Assembly: GCA_921293015.1 (NCBI GenBank) | Contig: OV121086.1 | Location: 36,393,194-36,457,193 of the forward strand | Length of the DNA stretch: 64,000 bases | Direction: 5' to 3' | Source: Phorcus lineatus | Lineage: Eukaryota > Mollusca > Gastropoda > Trochida > Trochidae | Shown here: one piece after another, positions 24,301 through 36,400 of the stretch | How positions within the stretch are numbered: position 1 is the stretch's first letter | How the letters are laid out: each line of letters begins with the position of its first letter | Translations under genes and position numbers: made by a program | Notes under the pieces: generated by a model | What the model was told of the DNA's origin: nothing | Database searches by the model: none | Seen by the model: the letters and a program-made list of their open reading frames with translations, nothing else

Positions 24301-27300
24301 GCTCACAGCCTTAAGAAGGTGGGTATAGTTGTTTGCACCTCTGATATTTTTTAGAAATACACATCCTTTCCGATGTCAATTACAATGTGGAGCTTTGCGT
24401 GTTGTACATAACTGTATGCTACTCACACTTTACTAAGAGTCATCACACATTCCCAGCAGGCATAAAAACCTTGAAACCTTGAATCAACATTTGAATGACA
24501 ACTAGAGAACAATTTCTATGGATTGATAACTTCTTTTTTTTTTTTGCAAGACTGTGACGTTTCTATGTAGATATTAACACCATTATGTGTGATAACAGTG
24601 TTAGTATCTACACTGAAATGTTGTATTATAGATAAAAAGAAGTTGTAAATCCATAGAACTTGTTTTCTATTAATTTTACAAACTTCTATATGCCTCTCAA
24701 AAAAGATTAGAATTGTCACAATATCTGGCACCTCCCGTCACTCTGATTAAAACCGACCGTGTTCTGAGGAATAAAAGTTTCAAAATATAGGCTCCCTAGA
24801 CATACAGAGTTCGAATCTTGGTAGAGTCAATATTTTGAAACTTTTATTCCTCGGAACACGGTCGATTTTAATCAGACTGCACCTCCTGTTTATCCCGTAT
24901 GGAAGGGGATGTGTGCCAAAAATGAAATACTGTAAACTCGTAATTCGCAAGTTGTAACACGTTGTTCTCAACCATGCACTTCTCGAAAAGACAAGTCCAA
25001 GTCTGCAAACCTAACATTTCATTCCTGTAAAACTCAACTTTCTGTTCTCAACTTTACAAAGTTCAAATGTAATTCTAGAAATGTTAAGTCGAAATTCATT
25101 TTTGTATTTCAAATACGAGGGATATACACATATAGCAATGCTACAAATTACGTTTTACAATTGGTGAATGAAAAATGAAGAGTTGTAAAATCACCCTTTG
25201 GAAACAGACTTTTGCATCTGGAGTTTTACATGAGTTGCATGGTTATGATTGCAATGTTCCGAAATACATCTGTACACGATTTCGCATTGACCATATTTGG
25301 AAGTTTAACGAAGACTGCCGATGATTTCCGAATATGATCGGTATTTGACAACAACGAGACCTCCCTGATCCAAGCTCCATGCAACGCTTTAGAAGCTTTC
25401 CGGATAGTGTTGAGTTGAGTCCACCTCAATGCGCGGAGCTTGGACATGCCGTCACCTTTTGTAAAAGTTTTTAGTAACTCGCGTACGGTGTTTTTGGACC
25501 CCTAAGGCAAATAGCAACAATTGTAATAGATTAAATATCATTTGCAATTAATTCTTATCTGACCATTATCCCAAAAAAATTTCGTGAATACGTCATTCTC
25601 TAAAATATACCCGTGTTTATTGTAAGAAAATTTCCGAACTCTTTTCGAGCCCCTCAGATGTTGTGACGGAGTCAACGCATATTAACTTTTCGAGGGCCGA
25701 TTTCAAATGTTGGTGAAATTAGGGATTTAAATTGCTATCTCGGGGAGGGGGGGGGGGGGGGGGTGGTAGAATAACGATTATACTTTATTGGTAATGACAG
25801 ATTGTTTATTTAAGAAAAACTCCCGCTTACAACGTCGTAGAGACCAAATACAGACAGTTAATGTTCACGTCACTCACAAAGTCATTAGTGCCTTTTGTCA
25901 GATGGCGCATGAAACTTATGATATTCTATTTTTCACACAAACATTGAAATAAAGATAATAATGTTTTTTACCCTACGGGCCTGAAACACATTGGATAAAA
26001 TTCAAGATATACACTACGTGAATCGGTAATTAACTATCAATTACGATACAATAGTCCTGTTTTTGTTGCTGTGCCACTTGTCTTGATGCGAGAAATCTAA
26101 GTTGTACACCCCTAAGTTATACGTATGGAAATGTATAATCTTGTATTTCAAATAATTGTTAGAATGTTAACATCTTGATGATAACAAAGGTATTTTGATC
26201 TAAATTGTATCTGATATCTGAATTTGCAAGAGCTTTAATTTCGACTTAAAAATGGGCAAAATAGCCTATGTATCGAACAATGACCTGATGTTTTCTGGCG
26301 GCCTGCCAGACCAGGCAAAAATTGATAGACCGTTCGCTTATAAGACGACACTATAATAACTGTTGATCGGGCGGAGAGTTAAAAATAACATGTCACATGA
26401 TATGCCAGTCATTTGATTTTGACATGTTCTTCAATCAAACTGTTAAAAAGACGTTTGGTTTAGAACGTTCATAGCTTTAAAACATGACTTTAAACGGTAT
26501 TGAATAAATGTTTCTTTTAACGAAATAATATTTATTGGTTTAACGACCGAATGAAAGATTAACAAAAGAAAAAAATATTCTTTTCAATGATTTTGGAACT
26601 TTCCCCTTACTTTACGTTGCGTAGTTATTTTTCTAACTATTAATTTGAAAGAATAACATGCCCGTGTTTTAAGGGTAACGTGGGTGTACAATATAGATAT
26701 ATTTTTTCTACCGCTATTTGTCTTTGCGAGACAAGTATGCCGTTGTTTCATTATTCTAAATCCAGTCTCGTAATTTGGTGAGTTTTTTTTTAGTGAATCA
26801 TCTCGATGCAGTAAGTTGTGCAGAGATTTAGTGTCCAGTAAAGTCTAACCCAGAATTAAAGTTCATAATATTCTTTCGTGAGATAAACCTCGTGTAACCC
26901 TTACGAAAACAGTAGAAACAAATTATATAGATCAATAATTGACTGAGAACTTTGACAAAAGGTGAAGGTCGCATGCCCAAGCTCCGCGCATTGTGGCGTA
27001 CTCAGCTCAACACTATCCGGAAAGCTTCTAAAGCGTTGCATGGAGCTTGGATCAGGGAGGTCTCGTTGTTGTCAAATACCGATCATCTTCGGAAATCATC
27101 GGCAGTCTTCGTTAAACTTCCAAATATGGTCAATGCGAAATCGTGTACAGATGTATTTCGAAACATTGCAATCATAACCATGCAACTCATGTAAAACTCC
27201 AGATGCAAAAGTCTGTTTCCAAAGGGTGATTTTACAACTCTTCATTTTTCATTCACCAATTGTAAAACGTAATTTGTAGCATTGCTATATGTGTATATCC

Positions 27301-28375
27301 CTCGTATTTGAAATACAAAAATGAATTTCGACTTAACATTTCTAGAATTACATTTGAACTTTGTAAAGTTGAGAACAGAAAGTTGAGTTTTACAGGAATG
27401 AAATGTTAGGTTTGCAGACTTGGACTTGTCTTTTCGAGAAGTGCATGGTTGAGAACAACGTGTTACAACTTGCGAATTACGAGTTTACAGTATTTCATTT
27501 TTGGCACACATCCCCTTCCATAATCCCGGAGCTCTGTGGACTTCTGGTTTGTTTGTTTATGTTTTATCAGTCCAAGAATAATGTGGCAATTCATTTTCAA
27601 CAAGGTATATATGTTTTAAACGTCCTTAAATAAACAGTCCATGAGTGTCAAACAAGTGGTGTTATCATAATGTAGCAGTAATTACTGACAACGAAATATA
27701 TCATTTTGATGTGGATGTGGATTGGTTCATTAATGTGACAATGTGAAGGAATAATTTCAGGATTTTGATTGAAAACCAGATAACGTAAGACGGTGGACCT
27801 GTCAATGCCTAGGATATAAAATAGCCAATCGTAATGGTAATATAATAACTTGTTCATGGTATACAAAGTTTCAACACAGATTCATGTATTGTTATCAAGT
27901 AGAGATGAACAAATAGATAGACATACTTTAGTTAATGGTTGATAGCTTCAATAAGTAGAAACGATAATGTGATTAAAATTGACCTGCACAAAATAAAACT
28001 GTTAGTCCATATTCTTAGAAAGCTATAAATTGTGCTTTATTCGACACTTCTGGATCTAGGATGGAAATTGGAGATATTGTAATTTTATTTCAACAATTAT
28101 ATTATTTGGCACGTATCAAAACAAAATAACGAAGGGGTTTCTTCTTCAAACTGATGATTTTATCACCTCAGGTTGATAGACGTACTCGAAAGAGGAACAA
28201 GTCTCCCACAAATCTGACCAACATCTTCAAGAATTTTGTGAAAGGAAGAAACAGGAGGAAGACCCCACAACCAGAGGTTGGGCGAAGTGTCTCTGCCTTA
28301 TCTATGATGCCCGTCTTTACGTTCTCGGTGTACACTCTACCCGACGTGTACCGCAGCCACCGTTCCTCTAAATAG
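15335..28375 (+). CDS. unrecognised 1,224-residue protein, 12 exons
   Basis: I do not recognise the family. Exons: 15335-15448, 16683-16853, 17241-17405, 17828-17989, 19377-19560, 19931-20299, 20698-21732, 21881-22582, 22840-23032, 23479-23714, 24179-24318, 28172-28375. Every join is GT-AG with matching phase, giving 1,225 codons with stop. The first ATG (MRPACPTPVTMVEED) has an in-frame TAG four codons upstream. Visible features: cysteines clustered in exons 5-7 (CFRC; CGGHARTKC; CGDIWCHDADVCTDSC), possibly metal-binding; a strongly acidic stretch near residues 687-711; strongly basic stretches near 746-770 (RWKRRKPKKRKR), 792-813, 1095-1110 and 1160, which look like nuclear localisation signals; and much Ser/Thr/Gln-rich, probably disordered sequence. 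There is no signal peptide, membrane span or obvious catalytic domain. A nuclear scaffold or chromatin role is only inference. Exons could be missing 5' of the first, and the last intron (3.85 kb) holds transposons. Confidence 0.75.
18122..18144. repeat. poly-G tract (23)
   Basis: A run of 23 G on the plus strand in intron 4 of the 12-exon gene. It could be a quadruplex former or an assembly-sensitive homopolymer. Confidence 0.9.
18750..19321 (+). pseudogene. LINE 3' end with (TTCTG)n tail
   Basis: The plus-strand frame 18750-19036 reads ...IWLTRFKTSNHRLPIETGRW...RICKLCN...GDEFHFLLVCPF. This is the C-terminal Cys/His segment (LP.E.GRW...R.C..C....DE.HFL..CP) found after the reverse transcriptase in many invertebrate LINEs. 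It is followed by a 3' UTR, GAAATAAAAT, and four TTCTG units (19300-19321), a usual LINE tail. Only the 3' end is present (5' truncation). It lies in intron 4, in sense. Confidence 0.75.
24739..24879. mobile_element. 141-bp palindromic MITE (CAGTCTGATTAAAA family)
   Basis: The two ~50-bp halves are inverted copies: CACTCTGATTAAAACCGACC at the left, and the complement of CAGTCTGATTAAAATCGACC at the right, both followed by 'gaggaataaaagtttcaaaatat'. Flanks CACCTCCCGT (24729-24738) and CACCTCCTGT (24880-24889) are a 9/10 direct repeat, read as the target duplication. The spacer contains a TTCGAAT word. It lies in the last intron of the 12-exon gene. Confidence 0.75.
24898..27522. mobile_element. 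2.6-kb foldback element with ~570-bp inverted arms
   Basis: The arms 24898-25468 and 26948-27522 are inverted copies of very high identity, both starting TATGGAAGGGGATGTGTGCC at the outer tip. The hexamer ATCCCG directly flanks both ends (24892-24897 and 27523-27528), consistent with a 6-bp target duplication. Each arm keeps an open frame of about 73-80 codons read outward (25226-25447 minus; 26952-27194 plus) containing TQLNTIRKASKALHGAWIRE and differing at only a few residues. The 1.48-kb core has no transposase, so the element is non-autonomous. It lies in the last intron of the 12-exon gene. Confidence 0.85.
25747..25763. repeat. poly-G tract (17)
   Basis: A run of 17 G inside the core of the foldback element. 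Confidence 0.9.
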
Positions 28376-30492
28376 ATAAGCTTACCCGGTAATTAAAAGT
28401 TTCCAGGTTTATTCTAGATCAAATATCTTTTTCTCAAATTAGTATTATTTCTTTACCCAGTCTTCCTATAGATCAATGGTAACCCTTTTGTTGAAGCATA
28501 GCGAAGGCTGTCAAGGATTTTATAGCTACAAAGAATGTTGATGTCATGAAGGATTGTAAGGTTATGCAGGATTTTGATGCTTCAAAGGCTCTTGAGGATC
28601 TTGCTGTCTTGAAGTGTCATGCAACTTTGATTGTATGTTTAAAAGCTTGATACTTTTCTTGATCAAATCATAGCAAACTATCAATTATTCAATCTAAGTA
28701 GATTGGCTTGATTTTTGGAATGATTTTTAAAAATATGTGCTTTTTATATTCTAATTATTTTGAGGAATAAGAGCAGGTTCATACATATATGATTTTCTAT
28801 ATAAATGTTGCTTTGGTTAATAATTGCTAACTTCCTTAATAGACAATCTGTCCAAGAACTTCAATTCTTTATATATGATTTGAGTTTTTTTTATCTCATA
28901 TCAAATATTCAAGATTTATTAAATTTTATGAAAATACTTTTATTCAATCAGTGGATGGTTTGGTGGAAAGAGTTTTAGGGCGGATAATAAAACCCTCTTG
29001 AAAGTGTCAACCTTTCAATAGGTGACCCACAACCCCCCCTTTTAAACATCTCTGCTTTATCATGACCACCAGACTTGATAGCTTAATTGTTTGTAATAGA
29101 ACTTTGCTGTTCATATGTTATAAAATCAGATTAGTACATACATGTTGGTTATTGTTATCCTGCATATAAATCATGAATCAAATCTTCATTTCTAAACACT
29201 TACAATATCTTCTGCCATGCATATCTGTTACAACTTTCAGGGATATTTTTTATTGAATACATTTGTTCAACCTCAAAACTGTAACACTGTTATAATTGGG
29301 ATCACATTATCTGAAATAGTACAAATTCTTGTACTATTTTGGGTTAAGTCTCGCTGATATTTTATTTTTAGTTTTTTTTAAAGAATCAGACAGAGCCATG
29401 TACAGTTTGAAATCATGTAATTCTATATTCTGACATTCTCTCCCCAAAGAGGTACCTCCCAAAAGGATCCTGCAATTACCTCTGTTCCGAGTACTTATTA
29501 GGCTTCCGATAGATTCCTTTGGGGCAAAAATTATAACACTATATATCTGAAATTTTTCAGTCAAAGAAACACTTTTTGTGTTGAGAGTTTGCTTGTTGTC
29601 ACTGAGGCCTAAACTGTGATTCAGTCGAAATACTATTGGCAGTTGTTCAGTCATGAAGACTAAGAGTGGGAACTGTACAGTCAAATAAATACTAGCTAAT
29701 CTGAAGCATAAGGAAATGATTGAGGCATTTCAAAAGAATACTTTTTGAAATGGTGTAGCTAATTGCACATACAACTTTGATCGCATACATTCTGGCTTCT
29801 CCATTTCGAGCCTGAGAAGTGTTCATATTCAAACAGAGGTTAGGTCTGAGGTTTATGACTTGAGCTATCTCTGTGGGGAGAGAAGGTAATGTGAAATAGA
29901 AAAAAGAAATAGTGAGCATAAGGCCAGCAAAATCTGAATTAGATTTGTAAGTCAGCAACAGTCCCGGTGACAAATCACTTTCACAAAGTGCCCTTAATGC
30001 AATATTCTTTAACATCCTTAAGCTTAAGTAATATTCTCCTGCATCTAAAGCTCGCTTCTGAATTTCCAGGCATGTTCATTGACGGATAAAACACCAGTCG
30101 GCTGGCAATACTGCAGGCTCAATTATCTAAAGATAAAAAAAGGTTCCTACTTGATAGATTATATAGGACTACTTCTTACTGCTAAAGAATTATCCCAGGA
30201 AACTAATTTTTTCATCAGGCACTCTATGGTAGAGAAGATATCTCCTAAGCCCACATCAAACAGATTTTTAAGTCCCTTTCGCATCATCATCTTCAATCAT
30301 AACAATGACAGGACTTGTCAGATTGAGTATCATGATTTTCATACTTTTGTCACAGCTCAAATACACAGAATCCAAAACCATGGATTGTTTTCACTTTTAT
30401 CACCTCTGATACATTCATTATAAAAAAACACTTAAGCACATTTCTATGTCTCTTCAAAGTATTTTCTGCATGATCCTTATCCATGTGATCCG
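28376..30492. other. tail-to-tail spacer between 12-exon gene and DALRD3
   Basis: It probably holds both 3' UTRs. An ATTAAA lies just after the stop of the plus-strand gene (about 28394). Minus-strand frames at 29334-29684 and 29692-30015 are open for about 110 codons each but show no recognisable motif, no splice context and no family likeness, so they are not called as genes. Confidence 0.5.
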
Positions 30493-33400
30493 TCAGAGTT
30501 GAGTTGGGGGCTGTATCCCCATCAAGTGTAGTCCATTCTTCAGCACCTGGTGTATAGCCTTCATCAGGTGCAATCGTGCAAACATCACGGGGAGGAGGTG
30601 ACTCCTGCCGTCCTGGGATACAATGAACAAGGGATATACAGAGGATTCTTACCAACCTTTGTCAATTGATCTAATATTATTTTTTTATTCAGTGATCATG
30701 ATTTAGAATAAAACCAGAGAAAAACATTGTAAGCTCAGAATTCCAAACTATTCAGTTGCAGATTAAAGGGGGGAGAGGCAGTCTGATTAAAATTGATCAT
30801 ATTCCGAGGAATAAAAGTTTCAAAATATTGACTTTACCGAGATTCGAACTCTATCTGTCTAGGCTATCCTCTCCACAATGGTCTGGCCGCAGCCTACTGT
30901 AGCGCACGTTCTTGCGTAAACTCACCTAACTAATCACAATGCGTGCGGCAAAAGCATTCGGTATCAGTAGCTAGGGGCAAGTAACTCCCACTTGCCATTC
31001 ATTAACCTTGATCGCCGCTATCCTTATTTTAAATGTGATGCCGCCTTCAGACCGTTGTGGAGAGGAAAGCCCCATCCCCCCCCCCCGCTGGAGTCATTTA
31101 AAAAAATTTTTATTCTTTGGAACATGGTCGATTTTAATCAGACTGGGGGAACAGGAAGAGAGAAAGAGAGAGGGGTGGATGGTGTCATTGTAAATGACCC
31201 TGGGAATAATTATGACATATTTAATATAAGAGGTGAATTTGGTCATTGCCTCCTTAAATTTCAATTGAAAATTTGGTTCCCCACTGTCATCTTCATTGAT
31301 ATTTTCACCTTATTGTTATACAATTCAAATCCATAACAAAAACAATTGTTGGAAAAATTACCTTTCCTGAGAGAAATTAAATCTGGTTGTTCAACAGTTA
31401 AGAGTAGACATTCACTTAACTAAAATAACCAGTACAATTTCAGATATGAAAAATTACATTTTAATCAGAGAGGCAGTGGGATTAATATCCCAGATGAATT
31501 TAAGCTTACCCCAAGTATATGAATCCGACTGTAGTAGGAACTGAGACTTCGACTTAAGTTGATCAGGAAATTGCTTATCTGAAGAGGTACAAAATAGATT
31601 TTCAAAATCATATAGAAAGTATATAATGAAGTTTTAAGTAACTCTTCATAACATGTGCAAACAACATAAGGAGACTCAATTAACGATGCATTGTTAAGGT
31701 ATAAATGGAACAGAAATTTTCAATAACAACTTCTTTATTTAGATTAAAAATGATGCTTAAATTATATATACTTACTCCTACATCAGTTGGAGTGTGATAT
31801 TATCATCGGAATTCTACATAAAGGAGTAAAGAGAAACTTTGAAACGAGTAAATTTATGATGACATTTGAACAAGCCATGTTAAGCGCCGCTTGAGAAATC
31901 ACAATAAAAATTGTTAACAAGAAAATTCGGAATTTGTTTTACGTCTGCTACTTCTAAATGACCTTTGATGCCTTTCAAACTATTGATATCATTTTATCAA
32001 AGTGTAAAGCACAAGAAACCTTGTGAGTGTGAATCTTGGCATGTATGTCCGTGTCCATAGAGTGCACCCTCTCCACACAGTGATGCAGCACATCAGGGAA
32101 ACTGTACACGTAGTTGAACAGCAGTTCCCACTCCTCCTGTGACACAAGCAGGTGACAAGTTGGAAACAAGTGATCTCAAATAAACACTCAGTGTTTTGTT
32201 GCAGTGACACATGTTGAACATTATCAGTAGTGTATTTTTAACAAGAAGTAGTCAGTTGAAGTATTGACTGTTTTCAAAGGCATCATTTTATTGAAAATAG
32301 GTTCAATACAGTGAAAATCAGAAGATATTACGTTGGTATTTTGATCGGAAACAAGGCATGATCACCTTAGCAACAAGTGTATTATTAGGAGTTTCTTCAT
32401 TTCAATATTTCTTCACATTATTCTTTCTGCTTTCATGTCAAACTATTCTGAATGAATTATGCTTATAAACACTTACCTCCTCTTTCAAAAGGTCAAAGTT
32501 CACCTCATCAATATCAGGAAGAGGGGAATAAACACCTAGAACATTAAACTTGAACAATCAGTCGCACGAAAACATAGATTCAAATCAAAGATAATATATG
32601 AGAAAAAAAATTCTTAAAAAAAGTGTCACCATTTTAACACCGTACTGTTTCTTGTAAAATCAAACATACATAATACATAAATTCATATGAGGAACTAGGG
32701 CAATACCTTTTTAATTAACAGAGCATTAAAACAGGGGCACTGTTTCTGAAGAAACTTACTGGGCTGGTTTTTTATGCATCTTAAAAACACATTTACTCAA
32801 ATGTATCTTGAAGAGTTTAAAAAGCTCAATGCACAAACGGGAATGTCTCAATTAAATATTTGTTCTCCATAAGGTAGAATTCTGTTGTCAAGTTCTTTAT
32901 AAATATATATATATATATAAATATCTGACCTTTCTTGACATCATCATGGAAGCGCCTGAAGAGAGTCGCTAGTCGCGCACAGTTGTACATTACAAACGCT
33001 CCTGATCTTATCTCCGCACCAAGTTGATCTTCCACAGAGAGATCGAGTTTAACCTGCATTAAACAAGGAAAAAGGGTAATTTTAACAGAAAATACTTGTT
33101 TGATTTCAGATGGATACATTAGCCAAACATAGCCTATCCACGGTAACTTAGAAAACATATATTTACACACAGAGAGAAAAGGATGACCACATAAGTTTTA
33201 ACATGGATGAGTAATATCATGTAACATTAATACCAACAAGACCAAGTTTATCATAATATCACTAGGTAAGTTTAGCAAAGAATGAATGATTATAGTGTAA
33301 AGCTAATATTTTGACATAAGTTGGATGCCAAACTTAATCAATGTTGTCATTTGATCTAGTGGTGAAACGATTCATCGATAGTATCGATATTTGTATCGTC

Positions 33401-36400
33401 TGCTACACGATACGAGTGCATCGATACAAAATATGTTTAGACAATATATCAGGATATTTAGATCGTGAGAGTCCATGATACATCGATGTATCGCCATAAG
33501 AGACAATATATCCTGATAATATTAACATAATTTATTTCAAAGAAATAACTACACAAATTAAAAAGGTTTTTATTCTATTTCAGATATTTTATATGCAATT
33601 TCACAGTCTCTCTCATTTTTGGATTTCCCTTCATGTAATAACTATGACAGGTTGGTATCTAAGAAATAACATTACTGTTCTATGTCCTATCTATACTGCT
33701 TTCATAAACTGTAGAGAATCGGGATACGTATTGTATTGCAACCACTGTATCGTGATGATAATCGTCTCACAGGTTCCTTGGCAATACTTCCATATTATAT
33801 TGTCTCGCCCAATAAAACTGGAATCGGGATATATCGTCTCACCACTAAGGCCACGATACACAGGTCTAATTTGATCGAGAAGTATCGAATGTTACCCAAA
33901 AAACACATTTTAAAGCTTATTGTTTTTTTACAGTGACAATATGAAGGTAGAACATCGCAATTATGATCGAAAACCGGACAGTGGCGCACATCAAATAAGT
34001 CAAATGTAATTTTGGAGACTTATCTTAAACAGCTAGGAGGGCAGTTAGGAATTGATAGTGTTTGTTAGGTTATATAACTAGTATCCATGTATATTGGACG
34101 TGATATCTACATCTCTGTGCATTTATAAAGTTGTTTATAGATTTTCATGGAAAACCAGTATTTGTCTTATATATGTCTTTTGGACATGAAAAAGTAAGCT
34201 GATTTGATTTTGTATCACCACATATGACATTTAGGTTCGTATCAAAAGTAAATAATATGTTATGAAAATCACGGAGTGGCTCTTTAAGCTGGTTGTGGGC
34301 ATTTTTATCATTATTATATCATCCAATTCAAATGAATGAAAATTTCACACTAATTTTGTAGAAGTAATTTGACACACTTCCTAGGTTGATAATTACAATT
34401 TAAAAGTAAACATGCTACCATGGAAGACACAGAAAAAGATACATCACAAGAAAAAATTTGTAGGAAAGCTTTTTCAAAAGTATGTTTCCTTAATAACAAT
34501 TCATATATCAACCCTTCTACAAAATAAACGCAAAAAAAAATTATAAATAATTTGAAGTAAAAAATGTATGGCAAGTATATCAATAAGCAAACATTTCTCA
34601 CAGTGTTTCTACTAGCAGTGTTGAGCATCTCAAAAGCAATACTAGCTGCCGTCATTCCAGACAGAGTTGTCTCCCATCCTTCACCTGCAATAGACATTGT
34701 CAGTTATCACAATGTTGCAATATGTATGAAAAATCAAGTCTTTTTTGGAGGGGAAGATGTAAGTAACATAGGGAAAGAAGATCAAATTGATTTATAAAAC
34801 CAGTAAAACAAATGATAGATATCTATGAGTAAGAAACGAGTTTACCTTTAACTTCATCTCCATATTTCATAACAGATGCCTCTTTCATTTGCTCAAATCG
34901 CATCCTGAAAATATACAGTTCCTCCTCACCATCTTTCATCATTTAATCACAGTTCCAGGTGTCCAATTGTATAAAGTTATGCTATTTGAGAGGAAAGACA
35001 AATTAGCACTTTATTTGAAATTAGAGTATTTCCCAGGTTCTGCAACAAAAATTCCTTTGCGTCTGCTTCTCTTTACCAAAGCGCTTTAATCTCCCAAATC
35101 AGGTCTAATCCATTACATTTTCTATCATCTAATGGCGGCAAATAAAGCTCTTTTGGAAAACTGTAGGATAAAAAGTTATGCACCTCATATTAAACAGGAA
35201 TTTCTTCTTCCAACTCAACAATGACTAGGTGTATTCATATTGAATTCCTATATTTAGAGGATGACCTTCATAGAGATTGGTAAATTTATAATAAACTTAT
35301 ATACTACTTCAGTCTATTCTTACCTGACAAAGTAAAGATATCAGAACTTAAAAGAAGTCAAGATTTCTGTACGATAGGTTATTTTTGGAACAAAGTAGAG
35401 CAAGAATGTTCATGAGTATATGAGCCACAATGTCTGGATTTCTCTCTCCGACAATGGTGGACTACTAACTGTATAAATTCTTGAGCTGTGAGGCTGCAGT
35501 GTTGCCCTGATCTCCCTGTCACTGAGCCCAGCACAAGGTGTGACTGGTTCACAGGTAAAGTCTCTCCTGTCTTTGTCTCTCCTTCATTTGTCTTGCCTTC
35601 ATTTGTCCCTCCTCCATTTGTCTCTCCCTCAGTTGCCTCCATCTCCACCAGCCTCCAAAGAAGGTCCACCTGCTGCTGTGTGTAGCATCGGCCTTCACTC
35701 ACTATGTGCACAACCTGTTGATTTAAGGATCATTTAAAAAACCATGGAAATCACATTGGTGATATAACTTGGTAAAAATCATATGTCTTCAATGAAATTG
35801 CTCAAAATGCAGTTTAATCGAAATACAGATCAAATGCATGTTTTTCTAAACTTTTGCTTTAAAGAAAACAATTATGCCAGTGTCATGAGAACTCATCTGT
35901 TAGGCTTCCTGTCTCAGGGTAATATGTACATACGCATATACACATGGATATAACCCTACTGAAAGCTAAGCGCTGTGACCTTTCACATAATCACTTGAAG
36001 GACTATTTTCAATAAAGGGGTGCCCACATCAGGTAAAGACTCATTTTTAAAAGAGTTCCAGAACTTGATGAATCAGGCTACCTACCGCTGTCCGAAATTC
36101 AAATGGAGGATGTAAAAGTTGACGGAGGAGGACAATTAGGTCTTCAGTTGGTGAAATAATTTCTGAACCACAAACACAAACAAAATCCGACACTGACCTG
36201 ATTCGTAACTTTGTTTAGAGTGGGATATGAACATTTTACACAAATTCAATAAAAAAACATTGAACCAGTAACTGGGAAAGAAGGCAAAACCGTAATAACC
36301 AGTAACAGCATTTTAAGAAGCATATTGAAAATAACCTGTTTAAAAAATTATTAATTAACAGACCCTAATGATATGACCGATGAACCATATATATAAACAC

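Noticed and set aside
25226-27194. two genes encoding near-identical 73-80-residue proteins
   Set aside because: They are the same frame in the two inverted arms of one transposable element.
29334-30015. two adjacent ~110-codon minus-strand ORFs after DALRD3
   Set aside because: No motif, no splice context and AT-rich composition; more likely 3' UTR or spacer.
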